64,000 bases of DNA from NCBI RefSeq assembly GCF_003217475.1, contig NZ_QJSP01000010.1:124001-188000 (forward strand), written 5' to 3'. The notes beneath the pieces were generated by a model. It saw nothing but the letters and a program-made list of their open reading frames with translations. It was not told the DNA's origin and ran no database searches. Below, piece by piece: positions 36,834-45,963 of this stretch (the first letter of the stretch is position 1; every line of letters starts with the position of its first letter). This DNA comes from Williamsia limnetica (lineage in GTDB: Bacteria > Actinomycetota > Actinomycetes > Mycobacteriales > Mycobacteriaceae). The position numbers and the translations under genes are program-made.

Positions 36834-38126
36834 ATGTCGTCTGAACAGTCCGTCCTCTTCACCAACGTCCGCATTTTCGATTCCTCCGGCGCTGACCCCT
36901 TCGAGGGTGAAGTTCTGGTCACCGGCAACACAATTGCCGACGTCCGCCCCAAGTCCGGCGACCTGCCCCGCGATGGCGTTCGCGTCATCGACGGCCAAGG
37001 TAAGTTCCTCATGTCGGGACTGTGCGACGCCCATACCCATTTCTCGTGGGTCAACTCTGCCGACCTTCCCGGTCTCGGAACCATGGGCGTCGAAGAACAC
37101 ACACTCCTGTGTGCCCGCTCGGCGCAGACCTACATCGACTACGGCTACACCATGTGCGTCGGCGCTGCTGCCGCCAAACCGCGCCTGGACGTCGTCATTC
37201 GCAACGCCATCAACGACGGACAGATCCCGGGGCCGCGCTACCTGGCCAATTGCCAAGAGATCGCAGTCACCGGCGGTGCACTGGTCGATGGCATCACCGC
37301 GTTCGCAGACGGGCCCGAAGAAATGCGAAAGCAGGTGCGACGCAACGTCGAGATGGGAGCGGACCTGGTCAAACTGAGCATGTCCGGCGAAGAGATCACC
37401 GGTAACCAGCACGCCGAAGACAACTACTTTTCCGACGAAGAAACCCTCGCGGCCACCACCGAAGCACACCGGCGAGGCCTGCGGGTCTGCTCGCACGCAC
37501 GCTCCGGCGAATCGGTGAAGATGTCTCTGCGCAACGGCGTCGACATCATATACCACGCCTCCTTCATCGACGACGAAGGCCTCGACATGCTCGAAGCCAA
37601 GAAGGACGAGGTCTTCGTCGCACCCGGACTGAACTGGCTCGTCGCCACCCTCAACGACGCCGCAGCGTTCGGTTATCCACCCGAAGCCGCCGAAGCCGCA
37701 GGCTACAAACACGAACTCGACTGCGCGATCGTAGGTCTGAAGAAGATGAAAGAACGTGGCATCCGCGTGCTACCCGGGGGCGACTACGGGTTCGCTTGGA
37801 CCCCGCACGGCACCTACGCCCGCGATCTGCAGCACTTCGTCGAACTCCTCGGCTACACCCCGAAGGAAGCTCTTCTGGCCGCAACAGCCCTCGGCGGCGA
37901 CATCATGCGCATGCCCGACCAACTCGGCAGGGTCAAAGCCGGATACCTCGCCGACCTCATCCTCATCGACGGCGATCCACTCGAGGACATCACCATTCTG
38001 CAGGACCGCGCCCGCATCGTCGGAATCATGAAAGACGGTAACTTCCACAAGGATCCAGGCGACGGCACCGAAGCCCGCCCCAGCGAACTGAAAGAGACCC
38101 ACCGCGGAACCCCTGTCCCTGCCTGA
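36834..38126 (+). CDS. Metal-dependent amidohydrolase (imidazolonepropionase/prolidase-like)
   Basis: A 430-aa amidohydrolase-superfamily TIM-barrel enzyme preceded by AAGGAG. Metal ligands: H67 and H69 in CDAHTHF, a probable carboxylated Lys in LVKLSMSGEEI, His in VCSHARSG and IIYHASFID, and the catalytic Asp in LPGGDYGFAW. The beta-sandwich ends (NVRIFDSSGADPFEG; GRVKAGYLADLILIDGDPLE) frame the barrel. It belongs with ochratoxinase/imidazolonepropionase-related hydrolases acting on amides, cyclic imides or lactones. It lies 25 nt after the fusion gene, likely the same pathway. Confidence 0.9.
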   Translation: MSSEQSVLFTNVRIFDSSGADPFEGEVLVTGNTIADVRPKSGDLPRDGVRVIDGQGKFLMSGLCDAHTHFSWVNSADLPGLGTMGVEEHTLLCARSAQTYIDYGYTMCVGAAAAKPRLDVVIRNAINDGQIPGPRYLANCQEIAVTGGALVDGITAFADGPEEMRKQVRRNVEMGADLVKLSMSGEEITGNQHAEDNYFSDEETLAATTEAHRRGLRVCSHARSGESVKMSLRNGVDIIYHASFIDDEGLDMLEAKKDEVFVAPGLNWLVATLNDAAAFGYPPEAAEAAGYKHELDCAIVGLKKMKERGIRVLPGGDYGFAWTPHGTYARDLQHFVELLGYTPKEALLAATALGGDIMRMPDQLGRVKAGYLADLILIDGDPLEDITILQDRARIVGIMKDGNFHKDPGDGTEARPSELKETHRGTPVPA

Positions 38127-38173
38127 GACCTCTTCGATGCCGCCGAGCACCCTGCCGTCCATCCCTGCATTGG

Positions 38174-38300
38174 CCGGTGCGATAGTGAGTTCGCATCGCT
38201 AGCACCCATGGTGGGGGAAGCCGGTCGAAATCCGGCGCTGTCCCGCAACGGTAGGCCGTCATCGGACGGCGAGCCCGATCGCCCACATGGGGGCTTGTGA
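38174..38300 (+). promoter_or_regulatory. Cobalamin riboswitch
   Basis: The B12-box core is unmistakable: GGGGGAAGCCGGTCGAAATC followed by CGGCGCTGTCCCGCAACGG (38214-38251), then a stem (GCCGTC...GACGGC) and GAGCCCGATCGCC. Upstream GGTGCGATAG and downstream CGATCGCCC probably close P1. The 311-nt gap 38127-38437 between amidohydrolase and transporter is explained by this element plus a 140-nt expression platform with no obvious terminator. Cobalamin binding would lower expression of the btuFCD-like genes. Confidence 0.95.
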
Positions 38301-38437
38301 CTCCGTTATGTCGTCGTGGTTTGCGAGTGGGAGTCCAGTGAGGCAGCTGGTGACCCCTGACGTCCGCACACGCGCCGGGGTTGCCCTGTCGTGCTGGGAT
38401 CGACTGGTGTGCCACCTGAGCTGGATCTCGAGGTTCG

Positions 38438-39460
38438 ATGTCGATCACCACCACATATCGCCGACGCACGCTCATGCTCGTCGCGCTGTCAACCGCCTCC
38501 GTTGTCGCGCTGACCGGCTGCTCCCGCGGGGACGGCACCACTCTGAGCGGCACGACGGTCGCGACGTTCACCGAGCCGGTGTCGATCACCAATTGTGATC
38601 GGCCGACATCCTTCGACGCCCCGCCCCGACGGATCGTGACGATGAACGATCACGTCACCGAAACATTGATCCAGATGGGGGTGGGCGATCGGATCGTCGG
38701 CATGGGCTATGGGGAGAAAGACAACCCGCTACCCGAGGTCGCAGAACAGTTCAACGCAATTCCGTCGTTGGCTGCGGAATACCCGTCCTTTGAACAAATC
38801 CGCGACCTCGCTCCGGACCTTGTTGTGGGCGGTATGCGCAGCGCGTTCGACGACAAGAACGGCCTGGGCCGAGATCGACTCGAAGAGAACGGTATTCAGA
38901 CCTTCCTGTTTTCCGAATATTGCACCGCAGGTTTCTCCGACATCGGCGTGCTGCGCACCGACTTCACCCAGCTCGGCGACATCCTCGGCGTACCGGATGC
39001 CGCAGACAAGCTGACGACGTCGATCACCGATCGACTCGATGCGGTCAGCGAACGCCTTGATGCCGCTGGCGTAGAACCCACGCGAACGTTCTTCTACGAC
39101 TCCGGCGAAGACCAGCCCCTCACTGTAGGTGGCGTCGGAATCGGGAACCTCATCGGTGATTACGCTCGCGCACAGAACATCACCCCCGAAGGGCCGAAGC
39201 CGTACTTCACCACCAGTTGGGAAGTGATCGGCGAACGCGCCCCGGAGGCCATCGTCGTTCTCGACTACGGCGACACCAACGCCGACGACAAGATCGCCTA
39301 CCTCAAAAACCAACCGATCATGGCCACCACTCCCGCGATCCGCAACAACCGGATAGTCGTCGTGCCACTCGACGACTTCTTCGAAAGCTCCCGCCTGGCA
39401 ACGTCAGTGGAAACCATCGCTCGCGGGCTGCACCGCGACGCGTTCAACACCGCCGGATAA
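38438..39460 (+). CDS. Cobalamin/iron-siderophore ABC transporter substrate-binding lipoprotein
   Basis: A 340-aa periplasmic-binding-type protein (PF01497 class). The signal peptide ends in the lipobox ALTGC (C28). PPRRIVTMNDHVTETLIQMG and IRDLAPDLVVGG are typical of BtuF/FhuD-like folds with a long backbone helix. The riboswitch directly upstream argues for vitamin B12 (BtuF role) rather than iron. CGAGG precedes the ATG. A one-operon set with the permease (5 nt gap) and ATPase (11 nt gap). Confidence 0.92.
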   Translation: MSITTTYRRRTLMLVALSTASVVALTGCSRGDGTTLSGTTVATFTEPVSITNCDRPTSFDAPPRRIVTMNDHVTETLIQMGVGDRIVGMGYGEKDNPLPEVAEQFNAIPSLAAEYPSFEQIRDLAPDLVVGGMRSAFDDKNGLGRDRLEENGIQTFLFSEYCTAGFSDIGVLRTDFTQLGDILGVPDAADKLTTSITDRLDAVSERLDAAGVEPTRTFFYDSGEDQPLTVGGVGIGNLIGDYARAQNITPEGPKPYFTTSWEVIGERAPEAIVVLDYGDTNADDKIAYLKNQPIMATTPAIRNNRIVVVPLDDFFESSRLATSVETIARGLHRDAFNTAG

Positions 39461-39465
39461 CGCCG

Positions 39466-40557
39466 ATGAGTGTCACAACCTCCGCCACCGGTACACGCGC
39501 AGATACCACCCCTGAGCCAGACACGACTCAGGTCAAGGCCCGAGAACGCCTGCCGCTGTGGGTCATCTTGGCGCCCTTGCTGGGCGGGTTGGCATTGGCC
39601 GTCGCTGGCGCGGTATCAGTGGGCACGGTCAACATCCCCTTCGGAGATGTATGGGCCATCATCGTCCACCACGTCACCCCCGGCTCTTTCGAACCTTGGT
39701 GGACCGAAGCCCGAGACGCCATCGTCATCGACTCACGGCTGCCCCGGGCGCTGACCGCAGCCGTGGTGGGTGCCGCACTGGCCATCGCGGGCGCAGTCGC
39801 ACAGGCGGTGACCCGAAACCCCTTGGCCGACCCGTTTCTGCTCGGGGTGTCCTCGGGTGCGGGATTCGGGGTGGTGTTGGTGACTGTACTCGGGGTCGGC
39901 GGCGGCGCTCTGGGCGTCTTCACTCTGCCAACCGCGGCGTTCCTGGGCGCCCTGCTCCCGTTGGCGGGTGCCATTGCGATCAGCGTCCGAACCCAGGCGG
40001 TGACCGCGATCGTCTTGGTGGGGGTGGCCATGTCGATGGTCTTTTCCGCACTCATCACCTTCACCCTGCTCGTCCTGGGAAACGACCACCAGATCGGGAC
40101 CGTGATGCGCTGGCTTGCAGGTGGTTTCGGTGACGCAACTTGGACGATGCTCGCCATTCCGGCAGCTGTCCTGTTCATCGTCGGCAGTGGTGTCCTGGCG
40201 TGCAGTCGCCAACTCAACCTGCTTCACGTCGGCGACGACGGTGCCGCTGCCCTCGGAATGAATGTGCAGCGATTTCGCATCCTGACCTTGCTCGCCGTGT
40301 CGTTGCTGACGGCGGCAGCTGTCGCGGTCTCGGGCACCATCGGGTTCATCGGATTGCTGATACCCCACATCGCCGGCTACTTGGTAGGCCGAAACTCCTC
40401 CCGATTGATCCCGGTGGCTGCCGTGTCCGGCGCCGTCGCGCTCGTTGTCGCCGACATCATCGCCCGTGCAGTCAGCAACTCCACCGAGCTACCTGTAGGT
40501 GTGGTCACCGGCCTGATCGGTGCCCCGCTGTTTCTGGTGATGCTGTGGCACCGGTAG
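39466..40557 (+). CDS. FecCD-family permease, cobalamin ABC transporter (BtuC-like)
   Basis: A 363-aa permease from ATG 39466; an open frame extends upstream through the binding-protein gene and is rejected. About ten transmembrane segments. Signatures: RLPRALTAAVVGAALAIAG, QAVTRNPLADPFLLGVSSGA and VSGTIGFIGLLIPHIAGYLV (the ATPase-contacting region). Length and motifs are normal for BtuC/FecCD. Confidence 0.94.
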   Translation: MSVTTSATGTRADTTPEPDTTQVKARERLPLWVILAPLLGGLALAVAGAVSVGTVNIPFGDVWAIIVHHVTPGSFEPWWTEARDAIVIDSRLPRALTAAVVGAALAIAGAVAQAVTRNPLADPFLLGVSSGAGFGVVLVTVLGVGGGALGVFTLPTAAFLGALLPLAGAIAISVRTQAVTAIVLVGVAMSMVFSALITFTLLVLGNDHQIGTVMRWLAGGFGDATWTMLAIPAAVLFIVGSGVLACSRQLNLLHVGDDGAAALGMNVQRFRILTLLAVSLLTAAAVAVSGTIGFIGLLIPHIAGYLVGRNSSRLIPVAAVSGAVALVVADIIARAVSNSTELPVGVVTGLIGAPLFLVMLWHR

Positions 40558-40568
40558 GGAAAACCCCG

Positions 40569-41351
40569 GTGAACCGGCTCCGTGCCCACGCGGTGCATGC
40601 ACGACTGGGCCCGCGGACCGTTCTGCGCGGCGTCGACCTACAGGTCGCCCCGGGGCAGGTACTCGCGCTCGTCGGTCCCAACGGCAGTGGCAAGACAACG
40701 CTGCTGCGCACCTGCTACCGAGCACTCAGCGTCCACGCCGGTGTGATCACATTGGGCGACGACGACATCAGCACCCTGCACCGGCGAGATCTCGCCCGCG
40801 CCATCGGAGTCGGCGTTCAAGAACCGGCCTCGCTCGGCGGCCTCACAGTCCGCGAATCAGTACAGCTCGGCCGCACCCCACACCGGCGGTGGCACCAAGC
40901 CTTCGACGCCCAGGACCGCGCAGTGGTCACCGAGGTCCTGAGCAAGGTGGGCCTCACCGAACTGGCGGATCGGGACCTCCTCGAACTCTCCGGCGGTGAA
41001 AGACAGAGGGTTTCCATCGCCCGGGCGCTGGCCCAACAACCGCGGGTGTTGCTCCTCGACGAACCGACCAATCACCTCGACCTTCGTCACCAACTCACCA
41101 TTCTGGGGCTCCTGCGAGAACTCGCCGAGCAAGGAACCGCAATCTTGGTCACCTTGCACGACCTGAGCATGGCGACGACCTACAGCGACCAGATGGCAGT
41201 CCTGGACGATGGTCTGCTGGTCGCGGTCGGCACCCCGGAGACCGTCTTGCAGCCCGACCTGCTCGCGGCGGTCTTCGGTGTCAACGCACACGTCATCACG
41301 GAAAAGCAGGGTCGACGAACCCTCGATATTCGCGGACTCGCCAACGCCTGA
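40569..41351 (+). CDS. ABC transporter ATPase, cobalamin uptake (BtuD-like)
   Basis: A 260-aa ATPase from GTG 40569; a longer frame from 40140 overlaps the permease and is rejected. Walker A GPNGSGKTT, Q-loop VGVQEPASLG, signature LSGGERQRVSIARAL, Walker B VLLLDEPTNHLD, H-switch VTLHDLS. It completes the riboswitch-controlled importer. The 146-nt gap to the next, convergent gene shows nothing definite. Confidence 0.94.
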   Translation: MNRLRAHAVHARLGPRTVLRGVDLQVAPGQVLALVGPNGSGKTTLLRTCYRALSVHAGVITLGDDDISTLHRRDLARAIGVGVQEPASLGGLTVRESVQLGRTPHRRWHQAFDAQDRAVVTEVLSKVGLTELADRDLLELSGGERQRVSIARALAQQPRVLLLDEPTNHLDLRHQLTILGLLRELAEQGTAILVTLHDLSMATTYSDQMAVLDDGLLVAVGTPETVLQPDLLAAVFGVNAHVITEKQGRRTLDIRGLANA

Positions 41352-41497
41352 CATTCCACCGCCGCAGAGAAAAGCATGTTCTTTGGATTTCGCCATCGGG
41401 AAGTGCCATGTGCGAACTCGAGAACTCGCAGGGCGCCCCCGCCTTCGCCCGGGTCGGCGGCGGTGGACGTTCTCTGGGACGATCGTCGTTGTCGATG

Positions 41498-43006
41498 TCA
41501 GTTGGTCCCGACCAGAACAGCACCACCCACGCCGGCGGCGGTGTTCGCGGGCGTCACCGAATAGTCCGGTAAGACAACCGTGTCGAGCTGTTTGACGTAC
41601 TGCGTCGCGAAGCCGGGGTACATGGTGGCGTTGAAGCCGTCTTCGGTGAGGTACCAGCTCGAGCAGCCCGAGTTCCACGTGGTCTTGGTCAACCGTCGCT
41701 GCAGGTCCTCGTTGTACTGCGCCTGCACGTCCGCGCGCACGTCGAGGACGAAGTTCTGGTTCACTGCGGTGGCGATGGCATCGACGATGTAATCGATCTG
41801 CGCTTCCATGTACACCAGCGCTGAGCTGTGGCCCGGGCCAGAGTTCGGACCGAAGGTGAAGTACATGTTCGGATATCCCGAGACGGCAACGGACTTGTAG
41901 GCGTAAGCGCCTTTGCTCCATTCCTGCGCGAGGACTCGGCCGCCGCGGCCGGTGATCGGAATCGGTGTGCCCGCCTTGGATACGTCGAACCCCGTCGCGA
42001 AAACGATGGCGTCGAACTGGTGCTCGATCCCCTCGACCGTGCGAATCCCCTTCGGAGACATACTGGCTATCGGCCAGGTCACCAGAGTGCAGTTGTCCTT
42101 CTGCAAGGCCGGGTAGTACTGACTGGTCATCAGCAACCGCTTGCATCCGGCCCGGAACTCGGGTGTGAGCTGACGGCGCATCCACGGATCGCGCACCTGA
42201 GCGCGCAGGTGCAGCTTGGACACCCCTTCCACCACGCGGGTCAGCGGCGACTTCCACACCACGCCCAAGGCGACGGATTCGTGGCCCCAGAACCAGGCTT
42301 TGCGGGCCAGCGACTGCGTGAACGGCAGACGCCGATACACCTCGCGGGTCAGCGGCCGTGTGCTCAGGTTGGTGCGCGGGAGAACCCACCCGGGCGTGCG
42401 TTGAAAGACCTTCACCGAATCCGCCACACGCACCAGCTCCGGCACGATTTGTACGCCGCTCGCCCCAGTGCCCACGACGGCAACCTTTTTGCCCGCGAAA
42501 TCGTAGTCATGATTCCATCGGGCGCTGTGGATCTTCTCGCCCTCGTAAGATTCGATACCACGGATCTTCGGGAGGCTCACGTTGGCAAGGGGACCCGACG
42601 CCATGACGACGGCTCGAGCGAAGACCGGGTCGCGGTCGTCGACGGTGACTTCCCACAGCGACGAGTCCTCGTCCCAGGTCACATCGGCAACGTTGTGTTC
42701 GAACCGGAAATACTGACCCAGCTCGAACTTCTCGATCATCGAATCGACGTAGGCGAGGATCTCTTCGCTGCCCGAGTAGGTGTGCGACCAGTCCGGATTT
42801 GGCGCAAAGCTGTACGAGTACAGCCGCGATGGGATGTCGCACGCTGCACCGGGATAGGTGTTGTCGCGCCACGTCCCCCCTGGGCGCGTGCCACGCTCGA
42901 GGATGGCGATGTCTGCGATGCCGCGCTGCTTCAGCCTGATTGCCGCACCAACGCCGGCGAACCCGCCGCCGATGACGGCGACGGACAACACCTCGCGGCC
43001 GCTCAT
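41498..43006 (-). CDS. FAD-dependent Baeyer-Villiger-type monooxygenase
   Basis: A 502-aa flavoprotein monooxygenase. FAD-binding Rossmann motif is AVIGGGFAGVGAA; NADPH-binding motif is VVGTGASGVQIVPELV. GTWRDNTYPGAACDIPSRLY is the BVMO-family hallmark. The fingerprint region YEGEKIHSARWNHDYDFAGK fits FxGxxxHxxxW with a substitution at the first residues. It resembles mycobacterial MymA/EthA-type enzymes acting on ketones or thioamides. It overlaps the diiron-protein gene by 4 nt in a four-gene minus-strand operon. Confidence 0.92.
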   Translation of the reverse strand: MSGREVLSVAVIGGGFAGVGAAIRLKQRGIADIAILERGTRPGGTWRDNTYPGAACDIPSRLYSYSFAPNPDWSHTYSGSEEILAYVDSMIEKFELGQYFRFEHNVADVTWDEDSSLWEVTVDDRDPVFARAVVMASGPLANVSLPKIRGIESYEGEKIHSARWNHDYDFAGKKVAVVGTGASGVQIVPELVRVADSVKVFQRTPGWVLPRTNLSTRPLTREVYRRLPFTQSLARKAWFWGHESVALGVVWKSPLTRVVEGVSKLHLRAQVRDPWMRRQLTPEFRAGCKRLLMTSQYYPALQKDNCTLVTWPIASMSPKGIRTVEGIEHQFDAIVFATGFDVSKAGTPIPITGRGGRVLAQEWSKGAYAYKSVAVSGYPNMYFTFGPNSGPGHSSALVYMEAQIDYIVDAIATAVNQNFVLDVRADVQAQYNEDLQRRLTKTTWNSGCSSWYLTEDGFNATMYPGFATQYVKQLDTVVLPDYSVTPANTAAGVGGAVLVGTN

Positions 43007-43935
43007 GCGACGGGCTCGTAGGTCAGTTCCTTCGACCAGGTGGGCTGGGCGCGGAGCAGGCGTTTGGGGTATTTGGCGGTCAGGGTGACCATCGAATCGG
43101 CTAGGTAGTGGTACGGGTGGTCGCGGTTGATCACCACTGATCCATGCCAGCTGATGAAGCGGTACATGGGAAGGCGATTGGGGAACGGGGTGCGCTCACC
43201 GACCTTCCTGAACCGCTTCATTGCGGTGTAGAGACGCTCCTCATCAACACCCATCGCAACGATGTTGTCGCGCATCTTGTTCAAGAGCGGTATGTAGCGC
43301 AGGGTGCCGATGATCAGCGACGGGTGCATCCAGGCGCCGACGGTCTCGACGATGATCTTACGCATCTTCGCATGACCGAGAAGCTCGATGACCTCGAAAT
43401 CCACTGCGAGATGCCGGGACTCATCGGCGTTGATGCGCTTGAACACCTCTTGGCAGACCGGGTCGTCGATCTCGTCGACGATGAACTTCACCAGCGCACC
43501 GTCGAGGGCCACCTCGAGCATGGGAATGACGGTGCCGAGCACGGCCAGTGGGGTTTGGTCGGAGTACTTGTCCAGCCAGTCGATGATGAGTTTGACGTTG
43601 ACGTTCGGCTGAGGGATCTCGTCGTTTTCGAGCATTCCCCACCGGCGCATCAGCGCTAGTTCGGCGTTGGCGTGCTTTTGTTCCTCGGCATGGAAGTGGC
43701 GGTAGATGTCTCGGAGGGTCTCGGTCGGGGCCTTGCGCGCCATCGCTGCGAATCCGCGGGCACCGACATTCTCGATCCACATCAGATCCGACATGAATGG
43801 CTTGAGTTTGGCGTGCAACTCGGGGCTGATCAACTCCGCCCCCGGTGCGTCCCAGTCGATGTCGGCGAGGGCCCATTGCCGGTCCTTGATCTTGTCCAGC
43901 ATGGCATCGAAATCGAAGTTCTGTGTCATCGTCAC
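43003..43935 (-). CDS. Ferritin-like diiron protein, putative oxygenase component
   Basis: A 310-aa helical protein. Six candidate diiron ligands are visible in ferritin-like spacing: E55 (MWIENVG), E85 and H88 (EEQKH), E141 (MLEVALDG), E172 and H175 (DESRH). The C-terminal 80 residues are basic and aromatic-rich (PMYRFISWHGSVV). Diiron proteins of this build activate O2 for hydroxylation or N-oxidation, but ferroxidase or oxidase roles cannot be excluded. It overlaps both flanking genes by 4 nt, so it is stoichiometrically tied to the BVMO and SDR. Confidence 0.83.
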   Translation of the reverse strand: MTMTQNFDFDAMLDKIKDRQWALADIDWDAPGAELISPELHAKLKPFMSDLMWIENVGARGFAAMARKAPTETLRDIYRHFHAEEQKHANAELALMRRWGMLENDEIPQPNVNVKLIIDWLDKYSDQTPLAVLGTVIPMLEVALDGALVKFIVDEIDDPVCQEVFKRINADESRHLAVDFEVIELLGHAKMRKIIVETVGAWMHPSLIIGTLRYIPLLNKMRDNIVAMGVDEERLYTAMKRFRKVGERTPFPNRLPMYRFISWHGSVVINRDHPYHYLADSMVTLTAKYPKRLLRAQPTWSKELTYEPVA

Positions 43936-44804
43936 TTTCCTGTCGTTGAAGCAGATTGGAGCTGACTGTGCGGCGCGGGCTCGTCCGGCATCAGTCGATT
44001 GAGCAGCCCGGCACCGCGGGCATAGAGTGCTGGGGTGAGTCGCTTGGCCAGCCAGATCGCTTTGGCATCAAGCTGCGGAACGACGTAGAGGCGGCCTTTG
44101 TCGAAGGCGTCGAGCGTGCCGACGGCGACGCGTTCGGGCGAGAACCCGGTCCACCGCATCAGGTTCTGCGCGAGCTGGGACGACTTGGCGGCGATACGAC
44201 CATCCACCGCGACGTTGGTCTTGACGAACGTCGGGCACAGTACGCTCACGCGCACACCGGTTCCCGACAACTCCGCCGCCAACGTTTCCGAGAGGGACAT
44301 GACACCGGCCTTGCCGACGTTGTAAGGGCCCATGGTCGGCGCAGCAGCGAACCCCGCGGCAGAGGCGACGTTGATGACGCCCCCGCGCCCGGCCGCGAGC
44401 AGTTGTGGAACAAACGTTTCACAACCGTGAATGACTCCCCACAAATTGATGCCCAAGGCCCAGTTCCAGTTGTCGAAACCGATGCTGCCCACCGGCTGCC
44501 CGCCTATCCCGACGCCGGCGTTGTTGATCACCACCGTTGGGGCACCACCGAATTCGAGTTCGGCGAACAAGGCGAGATCCTCCACCTGCGATCGATCGGC
44601 AACGTCGCACTGCACCGCGTAGCCACGGACCGCAAGAAGGCGAACGGTTTCCTGCGCCCGTTCAAGTGAGATGTCGGCGCACACAACGCGGCCTCCTCGC
44701 CGGGCGAGCTCGATGGCAAACGCGCGGCCGATACCGCTTCCCGCGCCCGTCACCACGGCATCGGCGCCGTACGACGGCGGCGGGGTCGATCGGAATCCGA
44801 ACAT
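43932..44804 (-). CDS. Short-chain dehydrogenase/reductase (SadH/Rv3085-like)
   Basis: A 290-aa SDR from ATG 44804 with GAGAAG upstream; the longer frame adds 66 arginine-rich artefact residues. Cofactor motif VTGAGSGIGRA, then NNAGVGIGG, Ser in NVASAAG, YxxxK in YNVGKAG. Downstream of the esterase gene by 17 nt. The BVMO / SDR / HSL-esterase combination parallels the mycobacterial mymA operon (Rv3083-Rv3085) as I recall it. Confidence 0.9.
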   Translation of the reverse strand: MFGFRSTPPPSYGADAVVTGAGSGIGRAFAIELARRGGRVVCADISLERAQETVRLLAVRGYAVQCDVADRSQVEDLALFAELEFGGAPTVVINNAGVGIGGQPVGSIGFDNWNWALGINLWGVIHGCETFVPQLLAAGRGGVINVASAAGFAAAPTMGPYNVGKAGVMSLSETLAAELSGTGVRVSVLCPTFVKTNVAVDGRIAAKSSQLAQNLMRWTGFSPERVAVGTLDAFDKGRLYVVPQLDAKAIWLAKRLTPALYARGAGLLNRLMPDEPAPHSQLQSASTTGK

Positions 44805-44820
44805 GACTTCTCGATTTCTG

Positions 44821-45825
44821 TTAGAGGACTGAATGGCCGGAAGGGATTGCGGTGAGACCGAGTTCGGTGCGGATGAACTGCGCCGCCCGCCGCAACGCGG
44901 GCGCCGCCTCCGGAGATACGCGATCAAGCGCCTGGAAGACGTGCATCTGGTCGGGCCAGATCTCGAGCGTGCATGTACCCGCGTTGGCTTCGACGAGGTC
45001 ACGCAGATACTCGGCGTCCGCGACCAGCATCTCGGCGCCGCCCGCCTGCACCAGGAAGGGCGGCAGCACCGTTCCGGCGTCCACCGCCAGTCGCAGGCGC
45101 GGGATACTCGGTTCCTGTCCGGATGTGTAAAGCGTGGTGAGGGCCCGCGCGCCGGCAGCGGAGATCATTGGATCGCGCCGCACGCGCTCGCGGCCCTCGG
45201 CCAAATCGAACGTCAAGTCGATCAAGGGAGAAAACAGCACCACGGCAGCAGGCTGAGGGACCGAGCGCCGGGCGTTGTCGATGACCAGGTCCAGCGCGAG
45301 GTGCCCGCCCGCGGAGTCCCCCGCGACGACGATATTGCCGGGGTCGTAGCCGCGCTCCAGCAGCCATCGATACGCCCGCTCGATGTCGTCTGCGGCAGAC
45401 GGAAACGGATGCTCGGGTGCGAGTCGGTACTCGACCACGAACACCGGCAGACCCGCTTCACGTGAAAGTCGCGATGCCAGGCCACGGTGCGTGCGCGCCG
45501 AACAGATCGCATATGCGCTGCCGTGCAGGTACAGCACCACTCCGGTGGCCTCGCCCGCCACATTCGGCTCCGGGAATCCGGGTTTCGTGGCGTCGACCCA
45601 CTCACCGACGACACCGTCGTCGCTGACTGCTGTGACCTTTGTTCCGCGCAACCTGCTGCCGCACAAACGCATTGCCACCTCAACGAGTACTCGTGCGACC
45701 TGCACGCCACCCTTGTCGTACGGAAGCCGGGACGCGATGGGACGCAGCGTCGACGCCGTCACCCGCGCCGCACCCCGGGAACGTAAGGATCCCCGCAGTG
45801 GCACGGAGGTGCCTCTCGATGTCAT
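44821..45825 (-). CDS. HSL-family alpha/beta hydrolase (LipR-like esterase)
   Basis: A 334-aa esterase from ATG 45825; the 529-aa open frame upstream crosses the divergent promoter and is rejected. The oxyanion motif is HGSAYAIC, where most HSL enzymes have HGGG. The nucleophile is in GDSAGGHLA and the acid/His are in the QAGGAEMLVADAEYL and DQMHVFQ regions. YRLAPEHPFP is diagnostic of the family. First gene of the operon with SDR, diiron protein and BVMO; it could hydrolyse the ester made by the BVMO. Confidence 0.9.
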   Translation of the reverse strand: MTSRGTSVPLRGSLRSRGAARVTASTLRPIASRLPYDKGGVQVARVLVEVAMRLCGSRLRGTKVTAVSDDGVVGEWVDATKPGFPEPNVAGEATGVVLYLHGSAYAICSARTHRGLASRLSREAGLPVFVVEYRLAPEHPFPSAADDIERAYRWLLERGYDPGNIVVAGDSAGGHLALDLVIDNARRSVPQPAAVVLFSPLIDLTFDLAEGRERVRRDPMISAAGARALTTLYTSGQEPSIPRLRLAVDAGTVLPPFLVQAGGAEMLVADAEYLRDLVEANAGTCTLEIWPDQMHVFQALDRVSPEAAPALRRAAQFIRTELGLTAIPSGHSVL

Positions 45826-45844
45826 ACCGACAGCATCATCGCAA

Positions 45845-45870
45845 ACCGTGCCATTTGTCAATGGTACGGT
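45845..45870. promoter_or_regulatory. 26-bp palindromic operator between divergent esterase and reductase genes
   Basis: ACCGTGCCATT and AATGGTACGGT flank a 4-nt spacer: 11-bp arms with one mismatch. It lies 20 nt before the esterase start and 94 nt before the reductase start. The size and symmetry suit a TetR- or GntR-type dimer. No regulator gene adjoins it; the TetR at 47062 is a possibility but has its own different sites. Confidence 0.75.
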
Positions 45871-45963
45871 CATGCGTGTAACAGACCCGATACGCTCGAA
45901 TCCCCCCCGGAGCAGCCCCGCCAAGAATGGGACAGTTCCGACGCGTGCACGAAAGGACGCCTC

